Positions 1 through 9,090 of a stretch of 64,000 nt of DNA are shown one piece after another. Position 1 is the first letter of the stretch. Every line of letters begins with the position of its first letter. The stretch comes from an uncultured Pelagibacteraceae bacterium (GTDB taxonomy: Bacteria > Pseudomonadota > Alphaproteobacteria > Pelagibacterales > Pelagibacteraceae). The stretch is from NCBI GenBank assembly GCA_902582315.1, contig CACHRP010000001.1:62001-126000 (forward strand). Reading direction: 5' to 3'. Position numbers and translations under genes: made by a program. The notes under the pieces were generated by a model. The model did no database searches and was not told the origin of the DNA. It was given only the letters and a program-made list of their open reading frames with translations.

Positions 1-2118
1 TTTAAAATATTCTAAAACTTTATTATATGCTCGATCTAATTTAGGAATTTCATCTTTTAATTCTTTTAATGCTCCTTGAACATCATTTTGAGTAAATTGA
101 TCTAATGCGCTTGTAAGATAACTTGCAAGTCCATAATAATCTACAACGAGACCTCTCTGTTTTCCTTCTTTGGGTCTATTAACTCTTGCTATTGCTTGTA
201 ATAAACTATGATCCATAATCTTTCTATCAAGGTACATAACCTGACAAATTGGTGCATCGAAACCTGTCAACAACATATCTTTTACAATTATGAAATGACA
301 TTTTGACCCGCTTAATTTTTGTTCTTTAAAATCTTTAATAATTTTTTTATGCTCGTTACTATCAGTATACTTTCTTATATCTTCAGGATCATTATGATCA
401 CCTGATATCACCACATCAGAACTTGGAGCATTTAATTCATCTAACATATTCTTATATAAAACAGCAGCATGACGACTTGAAGTTACGATCATTGCTTTAA
501 AACCGTTTGGTTGAATTTTTTCTCTGTAGTGTTTAATTATATCTAAACAAACCCATCTTATTCTTTTAGGTGCTTCTAATACTGCTTTCTCTATTCCATA
601 CTTTCTTTTAATTTCATTTTTTTCTTCTTCTGTTTTGTCTGAAAAATATTCTTCAAAAAGATTATCAAGCGACTCTCCTTCAACTCTAGTTTTTACTTCT
701 CTACCTTCGTAAAGAATTTGAAGTGTTGCACCATCTTCTACAGATTGTTCTATTGTATATTTGTCAATATAATCTCCAAACTCTCCGGTCGTTAATTCGC
801 TTTTTAATAATGGAGTTCCTGTAAATGCAATTTTTGCAGCATTAGGTAATACAGTATTTAAAACCATTCCAAATGTTCCATACTGGGTTCGATGTGCTTC
901 ATCTATCAAAACCACTATTTTTTCTGACTCATTTAATGACATTAAATTCTCACCTCTTATTTCTTGAAATTTTTGAATAGTACTTGTTATAAGATCTGAA
1001 GAATCTTTAGAAATTAATTCCCTTAAATCTTGAACAGAGTCTGCTTGGATCACGGTTTCGTCTTGGGTGTTCTGAAAAGTATTTGTTAATTGTGAGTCTA
1101 ATTGTGTTCTGTCAGTAATGTATAGTAATTTATATTTTTTGAGTTCTTCATTTCTTCTAATAACTTGTGCAAGAAAAACCATCGTTAATGATTTTCCAGA
1201 TCCCTGGGTATGCCAAATCACACCACCTTTTTCTTTTTTATTTTTTCCTTTAGTTATTTTTTCAACAGTTTTATGAACTGCACGATATTGCTGATATCTA
1301 GTAATTTTTTTAATAGTCTTGCCTTCAACTACTTCAAAAATTGTAAAATTACGAACGATGTCTAGAAAATTCTTATGATTAAAAACACCCTCTATTAAGA
1401 TTTCCTGTGAATTATTATTCTTAAAATCTTCAATATTTTTTGGATAAGTATCTTTCCACTCTAAATAATGTTCATATCTTGAAGAAATAGTTCCGAGTCT
1501 TGCTTGTTTACCATAAGTAGAAACTAGAATTTGATTAAAATAAAATAGTTTTTCAGCACCTTCATTCTCTTCAGGTTTTCTGTTATTACAATAACGAAGT
1601 AATTGATTAATTCCTGCCTCCATTGGGTTTGTAATAAAAGGAGATTTACACTCAATAGCAGCAAGAGGAAGACCATTAACAAACAAAATAATATCAGGAA
1701 TTATATTTTGATTTATTCCAGCAACTTTAAATTGATTGGTAATTAAAAATTCATTATTTTCAATGTTATCAAAATCAATTATTTTAACTGTATGACTTTT
1801 TCTTTCTTCTCCAAGATCTTGTTCTACAGAAATATATTTTGTAAGTTGATTGTATATTTTTTGATTTGCCTCCATTAAATTAAAATTTGAAATTTGAGTA
1901 AATTCTTTAACAATTGTTTTAATGTTGTCTTCACTTATCCATGGATTAATTCTTTTAATTGATTTTGAGAGTTTTTTTTTTAAAACAACTTGTTTAAAAG
2001 ATTTTCTTTCATCGGACTCATCTGGTGACAATTTATTTCCTTCTACATAATTCCAACTAAGTTTTTTTAACTGCTCAATTGCAGGTAGTTCAACTTTTAC
2101 AAACTCATCGCCAGACAT
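1..2118 (-). CDS. hsdR: Type I restriction enzyme, HsdR (restriction/translocase) subunit, C-terminus outside window
   Basis: ATP-dependent DNA translocase and endonuclease subunit of a type I restriction complex; it cuts unmethylated DNA far from the recognition site. The frame stays open from an ATG at 2118 to base 1 (706 codons), so the C-terminal helical domain is missing here. Visible elements in order: PD-(D/E)xK nuclease (P-D near residues 141-142, E-C-K near 156-158), Walker A QGSGKS near 305-310, DEAH box near 406-409, then FTGTP, GFDAP and QAIARVNRP helicase motifs. It starts one base after the hsdS stop, so it is translated as the third gene of the hsdMSR operon. No frameshift is seen in the visible part, so the enzyme is probably functional. 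Confidence 0.93.
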   Translation of the reverse strand, partial: MSGDEFVKVELPAIEQLKKLSWNYVEGNKLSPDESDERKSFKQVVLKKKLSKSIKRINPWISEDNIKTIVKEFTQISNFNLMEANQKIYNQLTKYISVEQDLGEERKSHTVKIIDFDNIENNEFLITNQFKVAGINQNIIPDIILFVNGLPLAAIECKSPFITNPMEAGINQLLRYCNNRKPEENEGAEKLFYFNQILVSTYGKQARLGTISSRYEHYLEWKDTYPKNIEDFKNNNSQEILIEGVFNHKNFLDIVRNFTIFEVVEGKTIKKITRYQQYRAVHKTVEKITKGKNKKEKGGVIWHTQGSGKSLTMVFLAQVIRRNEELKKYKLLYITDRTQLDSQLTNTFQNTQDETVIQADSVQDLRELISKDSSDLITSTIQKFQEIRGENLMSLNESEKIVVLIDEAHRTQYGTFGMVLNTVLPNAAKIAFTGTPLLKSELTTGEFGDYIDKYTIEQSVEDGATLQILYEGREVKTRVEGESLDNLFEEYFSDKTEEEKNEIKRKYGIEKAVLEAPKRIRWVCLDIIKHYREKIQPNGFKAMIVTSSRHAAVLYKNMLDELNAPSSDVVISGDHNDPEDIRKYTDSNEHKKIIKDFKEQKLSGSKCHFIIVKDMLLTGFDAPICQVMYLDRKIMDHSLLQAIARVNRPKEGKQRGLVVDYYGLASYLTSALDQFTQNDVQGALKELKDEIPKLDRAYNKVLEYFK

Positions 2119-2119
2119 A

Positions 2120-3361
2120 TTAATTTACCTTTACCCTAATTTTACCTGTGAGAAGATCTTGCATCAGGGACTTTTTTAGAAATTTTATCTTTGAAAGTTT
2201 TTTTTCGTTGTTCAAGATATTTTCATCAATCTTGTGAAATATAGATAAAATCTTATCTTGTTCATCTAGTGGTGGACAAAGAAATTGAAGTTTAGCGATA
2301 TTACTATGTCCCACATGTGGTTGTCCCGCCGAATTAAAAAGTTTTCTAATTTTGAACCAATAATTATCAGTGGATAAGTAGTAAAATAAGTATTCAGACT
2401 TTATCAATTTTTTTATTGATATTTTAAATGCATTATTACTTAAAACACCATGTTTACCTCTAAATACAGTTCCTGCAGAGTGACCTGTATTTGCCATAAT
2501 TAAATCTTGTTCTGTAACAATTTTTTTTGGAAATTCGTCCTTAATGAAACGAAGATTCTTATCTAATAAAAAATCATTAATATATAAATAACGAATATAA
2601 CCATCTTTTTTTACTCTTAAGGTTTCATCTAAAGATATTTGCACACCTTGTGTGAAATTACATAATTTTCCTAGTTCATATACCTCCCATCTATTTGGAA
2701 TTCTACCTAACTCACTGTCTTTAAATTCTTTATGACCAATGCCTTTCGTCAGTAACTCATTCATAATTGCTTTCTTGAGATCCTGAAGTTTTTTGATTTT
2801 TTTCTGATTAGTCTCAATTACTTCATCCACAGAGGAGAGAATGGATGCGATTTTCTTTTGTTCTGGAAGTGGTGGAAGGTTTAATTTCAGTTCTTTTACC
2901 CTATTTGTATCCAAGTGGAGAACCGTTGAACCCGCTGACGAGTTTACCATGTAACGCTTAACACGATGGGTCATAAGCAAATAATATAAGAACTTGGAGT
3001 GCGCCTTCTCCAAATTTACCGCTAGTTTAGATAAATCCATTGAATACAACGTTATTCTATCAATGCCAAAACCATCAAAAAAGAGAGGATTGCCTATAAC
3101 ATCTCCATCTCTGGTTAAGTCGGTATTAGCAAACAAAATATCGCCTATTTTTAGTGTGTGGTACTCTCTAAATTCACCTTTATAAAATTTCATACCAACA
3201 GGTGAATAACCTCCATTTTTCGAGATACTTTTAAGAGTCAAAAACGCAACTCCATTTTTTTTATCAGAATAATCATCCGATGTATATGTTAGTCCTTTCG
3301 TAAGAACTGATATGTCTTTTAATTTCACAGAGATCCAATCTACAGGAATCATCTCACTCAT
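2120..3361 (-). CDS. hsdS: Type I restriction-modification specificity subunit HsdS
   Basis: DNA sequence-recognition subunit that directs both HsdM methylation and HsdR cleavage. At 413 residues it has the usual two target-recognition domains, each followed by a conserved helical spacer: [20 protein letters not shown] near residues 162-181, and [20 protein letters not shown] near the C-terminus. The second half opens with a proline/tryptophan segment ([20 protein letters not shown]) typical of a TRD start. It overlaps the hsdM end by 8 bases and is followed immediately by hsdR. Target recognition domains diverge too fast to predict the target sequence by eye. Confidence 0.93.
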   Translation of the reverse strand: MSEMIPVDWISVKLKDISVLTKGLTYTSDDYSDKKNGVAFLTLKSISKNGGYSPVGMKFYKGEFREYHTLKIGDILFANTDLTRDGDVIGNPLFFDGFGIDRITLYSMDLSKLAVNLEKAHSKFLYYLLMTHRVKRYMVNSSAGSTVLHLDTNRVKELKLNLPPLPEQKKIASILSSVDEVIETNQKKIKKLQDLKKAIMNELLTKGIGHKEFKDSELGRIPNRWEVYELGKLCNFTQGVQISLDETLRVKKDGYIRYLYINDFLLDKNLRFIKDEFPKKIVTEQDLIMANTGHSAGTVFRGKHGVLSNNAFKISIKKLIKSEYLFYYLSTDNYWFKIRKLFNSAGQPHVGHSNIAKLQFLCPPLDEQDKILSIFHKIDENILNNEKKLSKIKFLKKSLMQDLLTGKIRVKVN

Positions 3362-5072
3362 AACCGAGTTCCCTCAGATAAACCTGAATCTCCTCTTCAG
3401 ATTTTTTTACCTGATCATCTATTTTATTTTGTGAAATTTGATACTTATCCCACCATCTTTCAAACTGATTTATTACAGATTGCTCTTTGAAATCAAGATA
3501 GTCACTGATTTGTTCTTTAGTCTTAATATTAGGTTTGAAATCGTAATATTCCTCATCTCGTCTAACAAAAACACAAGATACATCCATTCCATTTAAAGTT
3601 TCTTGAATATACTCATTTTCAACTTCTACAACTGGTATACCACCTCTTAGAATTGCCTTCACATCAAAATGTTCTGGTGGCGGTGAGGTATCTGCATACC
3701 TACGAATATTCAGGTTATAATCATTCTCTCGTATCTCATCCAACGAAACAACTTTGGAGTATCGTTTGCTATCCTCGAATGCGTCATAGACATTCATTAT
3801 ATGTTTAATATCACTCTCTCGAAGTTTGTTCTGGTTCTTACCTTCTGCGTATTCCAATTCGCCATTGATGAATAGGACTTTGTGTTTTCTTTTGGTAGGT
3901 TTCTTTTTATTAATGATTAGAAGTGCCGCAGGAATACCCGTACCATAGAACAATGCTGAAGGAAGTCCAATCACTGTCTCCAACAAATCATTCTCCAAAA
4001 TACCTTTGCGTATTTCTTTTTCACTAGCACCTCGAAACAAAACTCCATGAGGAACAACAACACCCAATATTCCTTCTGCGTTCAATGATGCAATCATATG
4101 CTGAACAAATGCTAGATCTCCAGTATCTTTAGGAGGTGTGCCATATGGAAATCTGCCAAAATTATCATTATCTGCTTCTTGTTTCCCCCATTTTGATAGT
4201 GAGAAAGGAGGGTTTGCAATAACGCGATCAAATGTCATTAATTCACCATTGTTAAGATGTTTAGGTTCTCTTATCGTGTCTCCTTTTTTAATATCAGCAT
4301 TGAATACAGAATGTAAAAACATATTAATTTTACAAATTGCCCAAGTTCCCAGGTTATCCTCTTGTCCATATAAAGAAATGTTTCTTGGATCATCATTATT
4401 TTCCATTAAATATTTTTTTGATTGGATTAACATTCCTCCTGAACCACAAGTAGGATCGTAAATACGCATTCCAGATTTTGGTTTTATTAATCGAACAAGA
4501 AGATTAACCACTTCTGAGGGAGTATAAAATTCACCACCTTTTTTACCCGCACTGTCAGCAAACATTTTAATCAAATATTCATAAGCAGATCCCATTAAAT
4601 CTGGATTTTCAAAATCTGAATTTCTTAATCTATATTTTCCAAAATGAGAGATCAAATCTCTTAATTTTTTATCTGAAATTTTATCTTTCTTATTAAAATC
4701 GACAGAAACCAAAACTCCTTCAAGATCAGGATTTGTTTCTTCTATTTCTTCAACTGCCTTATTAAGTTCTTCACCAATGTTATGCTTTGTATCTTTGATA
4801 TGATTCCAATGCGCCTTTTTAGAAATAAAAAAAGTGTCATACTCAATTGGATTTTGCGCTAATTCTTCTGCCTGTTTTAGAGTTTTTTTCTTATCTAAAA
4901 ATTTTTTTATTACTTTTTCTTTTTCTTCATCAAATGTGTCTGAAATTCTCTTCAAAAACATTATTGAAAAAATATATTCTTTAAATTCTGAGGCATCCAT
5001 TTTACCTCTTAGAATATCTGCTGCCTCCCAAAGAAATGATTCTAATTGTTGAAGTGTAATTTTTTTAGACAT
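3354..5072 (-). CDS. hsdM: Type I restriction-modification DNA methyltransferase HsdM
   Basis: SAM-dependent N6-adenine methyltransferase of the type I complex (M2S methylase, R2M2S restrictase). At 572 residues it carries an N-terminal helical HsdM_N domain, SAM-binding motif [12 protein letters not shown] near residues 206-216, and catalytic motif IV NPPF near 287-290. A charged helical C-terminus would contact HsdS. It is the first gene of the operon, and the ATG at 5072 has no evident Shine-Dalgarno. The 190-base gap upstream holds tandem repeats and an inverted repeat (separate entries) that probably control the operon. Type I systems are commonly exchanged between strains; here the locus sits beside the core groE operon. 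Confidence 0.95.
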   Translation of the reverse strand: MSKKITLQQLESFLWEAADILRGKMDASEFKEYIFSIMFLKRISDTFDEEKEKVIKKFLDKKKTLKQAEELAQNPIEYDTFFISKKAHWNHIKDTKHNIGEELNKAVEEIEETNPDLEGVLVSVDFNKKDKISDKKLRDLISHFGKYRLRNSDFENPDLMGSAYEYLIKMFADSAGKKGGEFYTPSEVVNLLVRLIKPKSGMRIYDPTCGSGGMLIQSKKYLMENNDDPRNISLYGQEDNLGTWAICKINMFLHSVFNADIKKGDTIREPKHLNNGELMTFDRVIANPPFSLSKWGKQEADNDNFGRFPYGTPPKDTGDLAFVQHMIASLNAEGILGVVVPHGVLFRGASEKEIRKGILENDLLETVIGLPSALFYGTGIPAALLIINKKKPTKRKHKVLFINGELEYAEGKNQNKLRESDIKHIMNVYDAFEDSKRYSKVVSLDEIRENDYNLNIRRYADTSPPPEHFDVKAILRGGIPVVEVENEYIQETLNGMDVSCVFVRRDEEYYDFKPNIKTKEQISDYLDFKEQSVINQFERWWDKYQISQNKIDDQVKKSEEEIQVYLRELGYE

Positions 5073-5106
5073 TATTCATTATGCTATAAATAATTTAACT
5101 TTCACA

Positions 5107-5132
5107 GTTATAGTTACAAATGAGACTATAAC
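5107..5132. promoter_or_regulatory. Inverted repeat upstream of hsdM, possible operator
   Basis: GTTATAGT (5107-5114) and ACTATAAC (5125-5132) are perfect 8-base arms separated by 10 bases, 35 bases before the hsdM start. On the minus strand the spacer contains TTGTAA, a possible -35, followed about 18 bases later by AATTAT. An operator overlapping the promoter is therefore plausible. The arms loosely recall the TATAGTC-type boxes bound by restriction-modification controller proteins, but no controller gene is visible in the window. Function is inferred. Confidence 0.45.
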
Positions 5133-5142
5133 ATATCCAAAT

Positions 5143-5186
5143 CCTTCATCATTCCTTCATCATTCCTTCATCACTCCTTCATCACT
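5143..5186. repeat. Four tandem 11-bp repeats upstream of hsdM
   Basis: Four uninterrupted copies of an 11-base unit: CCTTCATCATT twice, then CCTTCATCACT twice, ending 43-bp upstream region just before AATG. They lie 71-114 bases upstream of the hsdM start and between it and the groEL terminator. The unit length is not a multiple of three and the minus-strand frames close quickly, so it is not coding. The period is about one helical turn, so each copy would present the same face to a binding protein. Confidence 0.9.
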
Positions 5187-5199
5187 AATGATTTTCGTA

Positions 5200-5236
5200 T
5201 AAATAAAAAAAAAGGGCAGTAAAAACTGCCCTTTTT
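5200..5236 (-). terminator. Rho-independent terminator of the groESL operon
   Basis: GGGCAGT (5214-5220) and ACTGCCC (5225-5231) form a perfect GC-rich stem around an AAAA/TTTT loop, extended by five A-T pairs. On the minus strand a run of T follows (the nine A of 5205-5213 on the plus strand). It lies 27 bases downstream of the groEL stop. This is by far the clearest intrinsic terminator in the window. Confidence 0.9.
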
Positions 5237-5262
5237 GAATTTTTGTTTGAGATTAATGGGGA

Positions 5263-6933
<1,671 letters not shown>

Positions 6934-7227
6934 TTATTTTCCTGTTGAAATACCCATAATGTCCGACTCTTTCATTATGCTGTATTCTTTTCCATCAATT
7001 TTAACTTCTGTACCAGACCATTTACCGAAAAGAACTTTATCTCCAACTTTAACATCCATTGGGATTATTTTTCCGTCTTCAGTTTTTGCTCCTCCGCCTA
7101 CAGCAACAACTTTACCTTCTTGTGGTTTTTCCTGAGCCGTGTCTGGTATGATTATTCCACCCGCAGTTTTTTCACTGCCATCTAAAACTTCAATAAGCAC
7201 TCTATCGTGCAAAGGTTTAAATTTCAT
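6934..7227 (-). CDS. groES: Co-chaperonin GroES (10 kDa)
   Basis: Heptameric lid of the GroEL chamber. The ATG at 7227 gives a 97-residue protein opening [20 protein letters not shown], the standard GroES N-terminus. An AGGAG ribosome site (7233-7237 on the reverse strand) is correctly spaced for this start. An in-frame ATG at 7254 would add nine hydrophobic residues absent from the family and is rejected. The mobile loop ([12 protein letters not shown]) and roof region are intact. It is first gene of the groESL operon. Confidence 0.98.
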   Translation of the reverse strand: MKFKPLHDRVLIEVLDGSEKTAGGIIIPDTAQEKPQEGKVVAVGGGAKTEDGKIIPMDVKVGDKVLFGKWSGTEVKIDGKEYSIMKESDIMGISTGK

Positions 7228-7253
7228 AAAAACTCCTATAAATATGTGGATCA

Positions 7254-7281
7254 TATAAAGATGCTTGGCTATTATTTCAAG
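7254..7281 (-). promoter_or_regulatory. Possible heat-shock (sigma-32-like) promoter for groESL
   Basis: On the reverse strand CTTGAA (7276-7281) matches the sigma-32 -35 element and is followed 12-13 bases later by CATCTTTATA, a weak match to the CCCATNTA -10. It is correctly placed about 30 bases before the groES start. No CIRCE inverted repeat (TTAGCACTC/GAGTGCTAA) is present in the gap. In AT-rich DNA the -10 match is weak evidence. Confidence 0.33.
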
Positions 7282-7348
7282 ATATCATCAAGAAATTTAA
7301 ACCCTAAAAAACCAAGAAATATTGATTTTTTTAAGCTATATCTCCTAA

Positions 7349-8164
7349 ATGCCAAAAAATTTAGATGATTTAGGACTGAAGACAGTAGCGAACAACTACG
7401 ATGTCTTCTTTATTGATATTTGGGGAGTGCTTCATAACGGAATAAGTCTTCATCAAAATTCTGTTAATGTTTTAAACGAATTAGAAAAATTAAATAAGAA
7501 ATATATTTTGCTAACTAATGCACCAAGACCAAATAGTACAGTAATTGAATTCTTAAAAAAGATGGGATTAGATGAAAATAAATGTAGCAAAGTTTATACA
7601 TCTGGGGAATCTGCACTGAAACATTTAGAAAAAAATTATAAAGAGAAGAAATTTTATCATATTGGACCCTCAAGAGATTTTGATCTTTTTAAACTATTTG
7701 AAAAAAATAAAATTGATAATTTAGAACAATCCAATTTTATATTGTGCACAGGACTTTTCGAAGAATATGAAGAAGACTTAAAATATTATAAAGAAATATT
7801 TAAAAAAGTAATTGGTAAAATAATGATATGTACAAATCCTGATTTAATTGTAGATAGAGGTAATGCTACAGAGTATTGTGCAGGCTCAGTAGCAAAAATA
7901 TTCGAGGATCTTGGAGGAAAGGTTGAATATTTTGGAAAACCTTATCCACCAGTATATCGACAAGCTGCAGACATAAAAAATAAAAAAATATTGTGTATCG
8001 GAGATAATCTTAATACAGATATCAAAGGAGCTAATATTCAAAATTTCGACTCTATGTTAATATCGTCGGGTATACATAAAAAAGAAATAGATAAAAATAT
8101 TGAAAAAGTTCAATTAAAATACAATGTAAAGATTAATTATTATCAATCATACTTAAAATGGTAA
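7349..8164 (+). CDS. HAD-superfamily class IIA hydrolase (TIGR01459-like)
   Basis: Probable cytoplasmic sugar-phosphate or nucleotide phosphatase of the NagD-like HAD-IIA group; the natural substrate is not known for this alphaproteobacterial subfamily. HAD motif I is FFIDIWGVLHNG near residues 21-32, motif II is LLTNAPRP near 53-60 and motif III is CIGDNLNTDIKGAN near 216-229, with the nucleophile Asp present. It overlaps ribF by 7 bases and starts the ribF-ileS-lspA run, a neighbourhood often seen in alphaproteobacteria. At 271 residues it is close to family length. Confidence 0.85.
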   Translation: MPKNLDDLGLKTVANNYDVFFIDIWGVLHNGISLHQNSVNVLNELEKLNKKYILLTNAPRPNSTVIEFLKKMGLDENKCSKVYTSGESALKHLEKNYKEKKFYHIGPSRDFDLFKLFEKNKIDNLEQSNFILCTGLFEEYEEDLKYYKEIFKKVIGKIMICTNPDLIVDRGNATEYCAGSVAKIFEDLGGKVEYFGKPYPPVYRQAADIKNKKILCIGDNLNTDIKGANIQNFDSMLISSGIHKKEIDKNIEKVQLKYNVKINYYQSYLKW

Positions 8165-9090
8165 ATAAAATAAAATATTACAAAAATTTTGACGTACAAA
8201 AGAAACACAAAAACTCAATTATATTAATTGGTAATTTTGATGGTGTTCATTTAGGACATCAAAAATTATTTAAAAAAGCGTTGATATTAAAAAAAAGAAA
8301 AAAATATAAAATCGGGGTAGTGACATTTGATCCAATCCCTAAAATGTTTTTTTTTAAAAAAATTAAAAATTATAGAATATCCAACTTTGATCAAAAGTTG
8401 GATATTCTAAAAAGATTTAAGGTTGATTTTGTTATTAACAAAAAATTTGACTTAAAATTTTCAAAGATAAAATGTAATCAATTTATTGAAAAATTCCTTT
8501 ACAAAAAATTATCTGCAAAATTAATTTTTGTAAGTAATAATTTTAGATTTGGAAATAAGCGTGAGGGAGATGTAAAATTATTGAAATTTTTTGAAAAAAA
8601 ATTTAAATATAGAATAATAAATCCATCACCTTTAAAAAAAAAGAAAAAGATTATATCTTCAACGTCTATAAGGAAACTTTTAGAGAAAGGACAAATCTCT
8701 ACTGCAAATAAATACTTAGATAGAAATTGGTCGATTCAGGGAATTGTACAATACGGAAGAAGATTAGGTAAAACTATTGGGTTCCCAACTTGTAACATAG
8801 ACATTGGAAATTATGTGATAGCTAAACCAGGAGTTTATGCAGTTAAGATCTTAATTAATAAGACAAAAAAAAAACTGAGTGGTATTGCAAACTTGGGTTA
8901 TAGACCTACATTTAACCAAAATAAAATTCTTCTTGAGGTAAATATTTTTAATTTTAAAAAAAATCTTTATAATAAAAAGCTAACTGTTGAGTTTTTGAAG
9001 TTTATAAGAGGTGAAAAAAAATTTAATGGTATAGATGAGTTAAAAAAACAGATAAAAAAAGATGTAAAAATGGCTAAAAAATTAAAATGA
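8158..9090 (+). CDS. ribF: Bifunctional riboflavin kinase / FAD synthetase RibF
   Basis: Makes FMN from riboflavin and then FAD from FMN. The N-terminal nucleotidyltransferase domain has IGNFDGVHLGHQKLF near residues 23-37 and the ISSTSIRKLLEKG motif before residue 180. The C-terminal riboflavin kinase domain has GRRLGKTIGFPTCNID near residue 200 and GIANLGYRPTF. At 310 residues it is of usual length, and it is very lysine-rich as expected from the base composition. It is coupled by overlap to the upstream HAD gene and overlaps ileS by 4 bases. Confidence 0.96.
   Translation: MVNKIKYYKNFDVQKKHKNSIILIGNFDGVHLGHQKLFKKALILKKRKKYKIGVVTFDPIPKMFFFKKIKNYRISNFDQKLDILKRFKVDFVINKKFDLKFSKIKCNQFIEKFLYKKLSAKLIFVSNNFRFGNKREGDVKLLKFFEKKFKYRIINPSPLKKKKKIISSTSIRKLLEKGQISTANKYLDRNWSIQGIVQYGRRLGKTIGFPTCNIDIGNYVIAKPGVYAVKILINKTKKKLSGIANLGYRPTFNQNKILLEVNIFNFKKNLYNKKLTVEFLKFIRGEKKFNGIDELKKQIKKDVKMAKKLK

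Noticed and set aside
5143-5186. Tandem repeats considered as a small CRISPR array
   Set aside because: The units are 11 bases, directly adjacent and have no spacers, and no cas genes are present.
7228-7254. Longer groES start at 7254
   Set aside because: It adds nine hydrophobic residues not seen in the family, and the AGGAG site fits the ATG at 7227.
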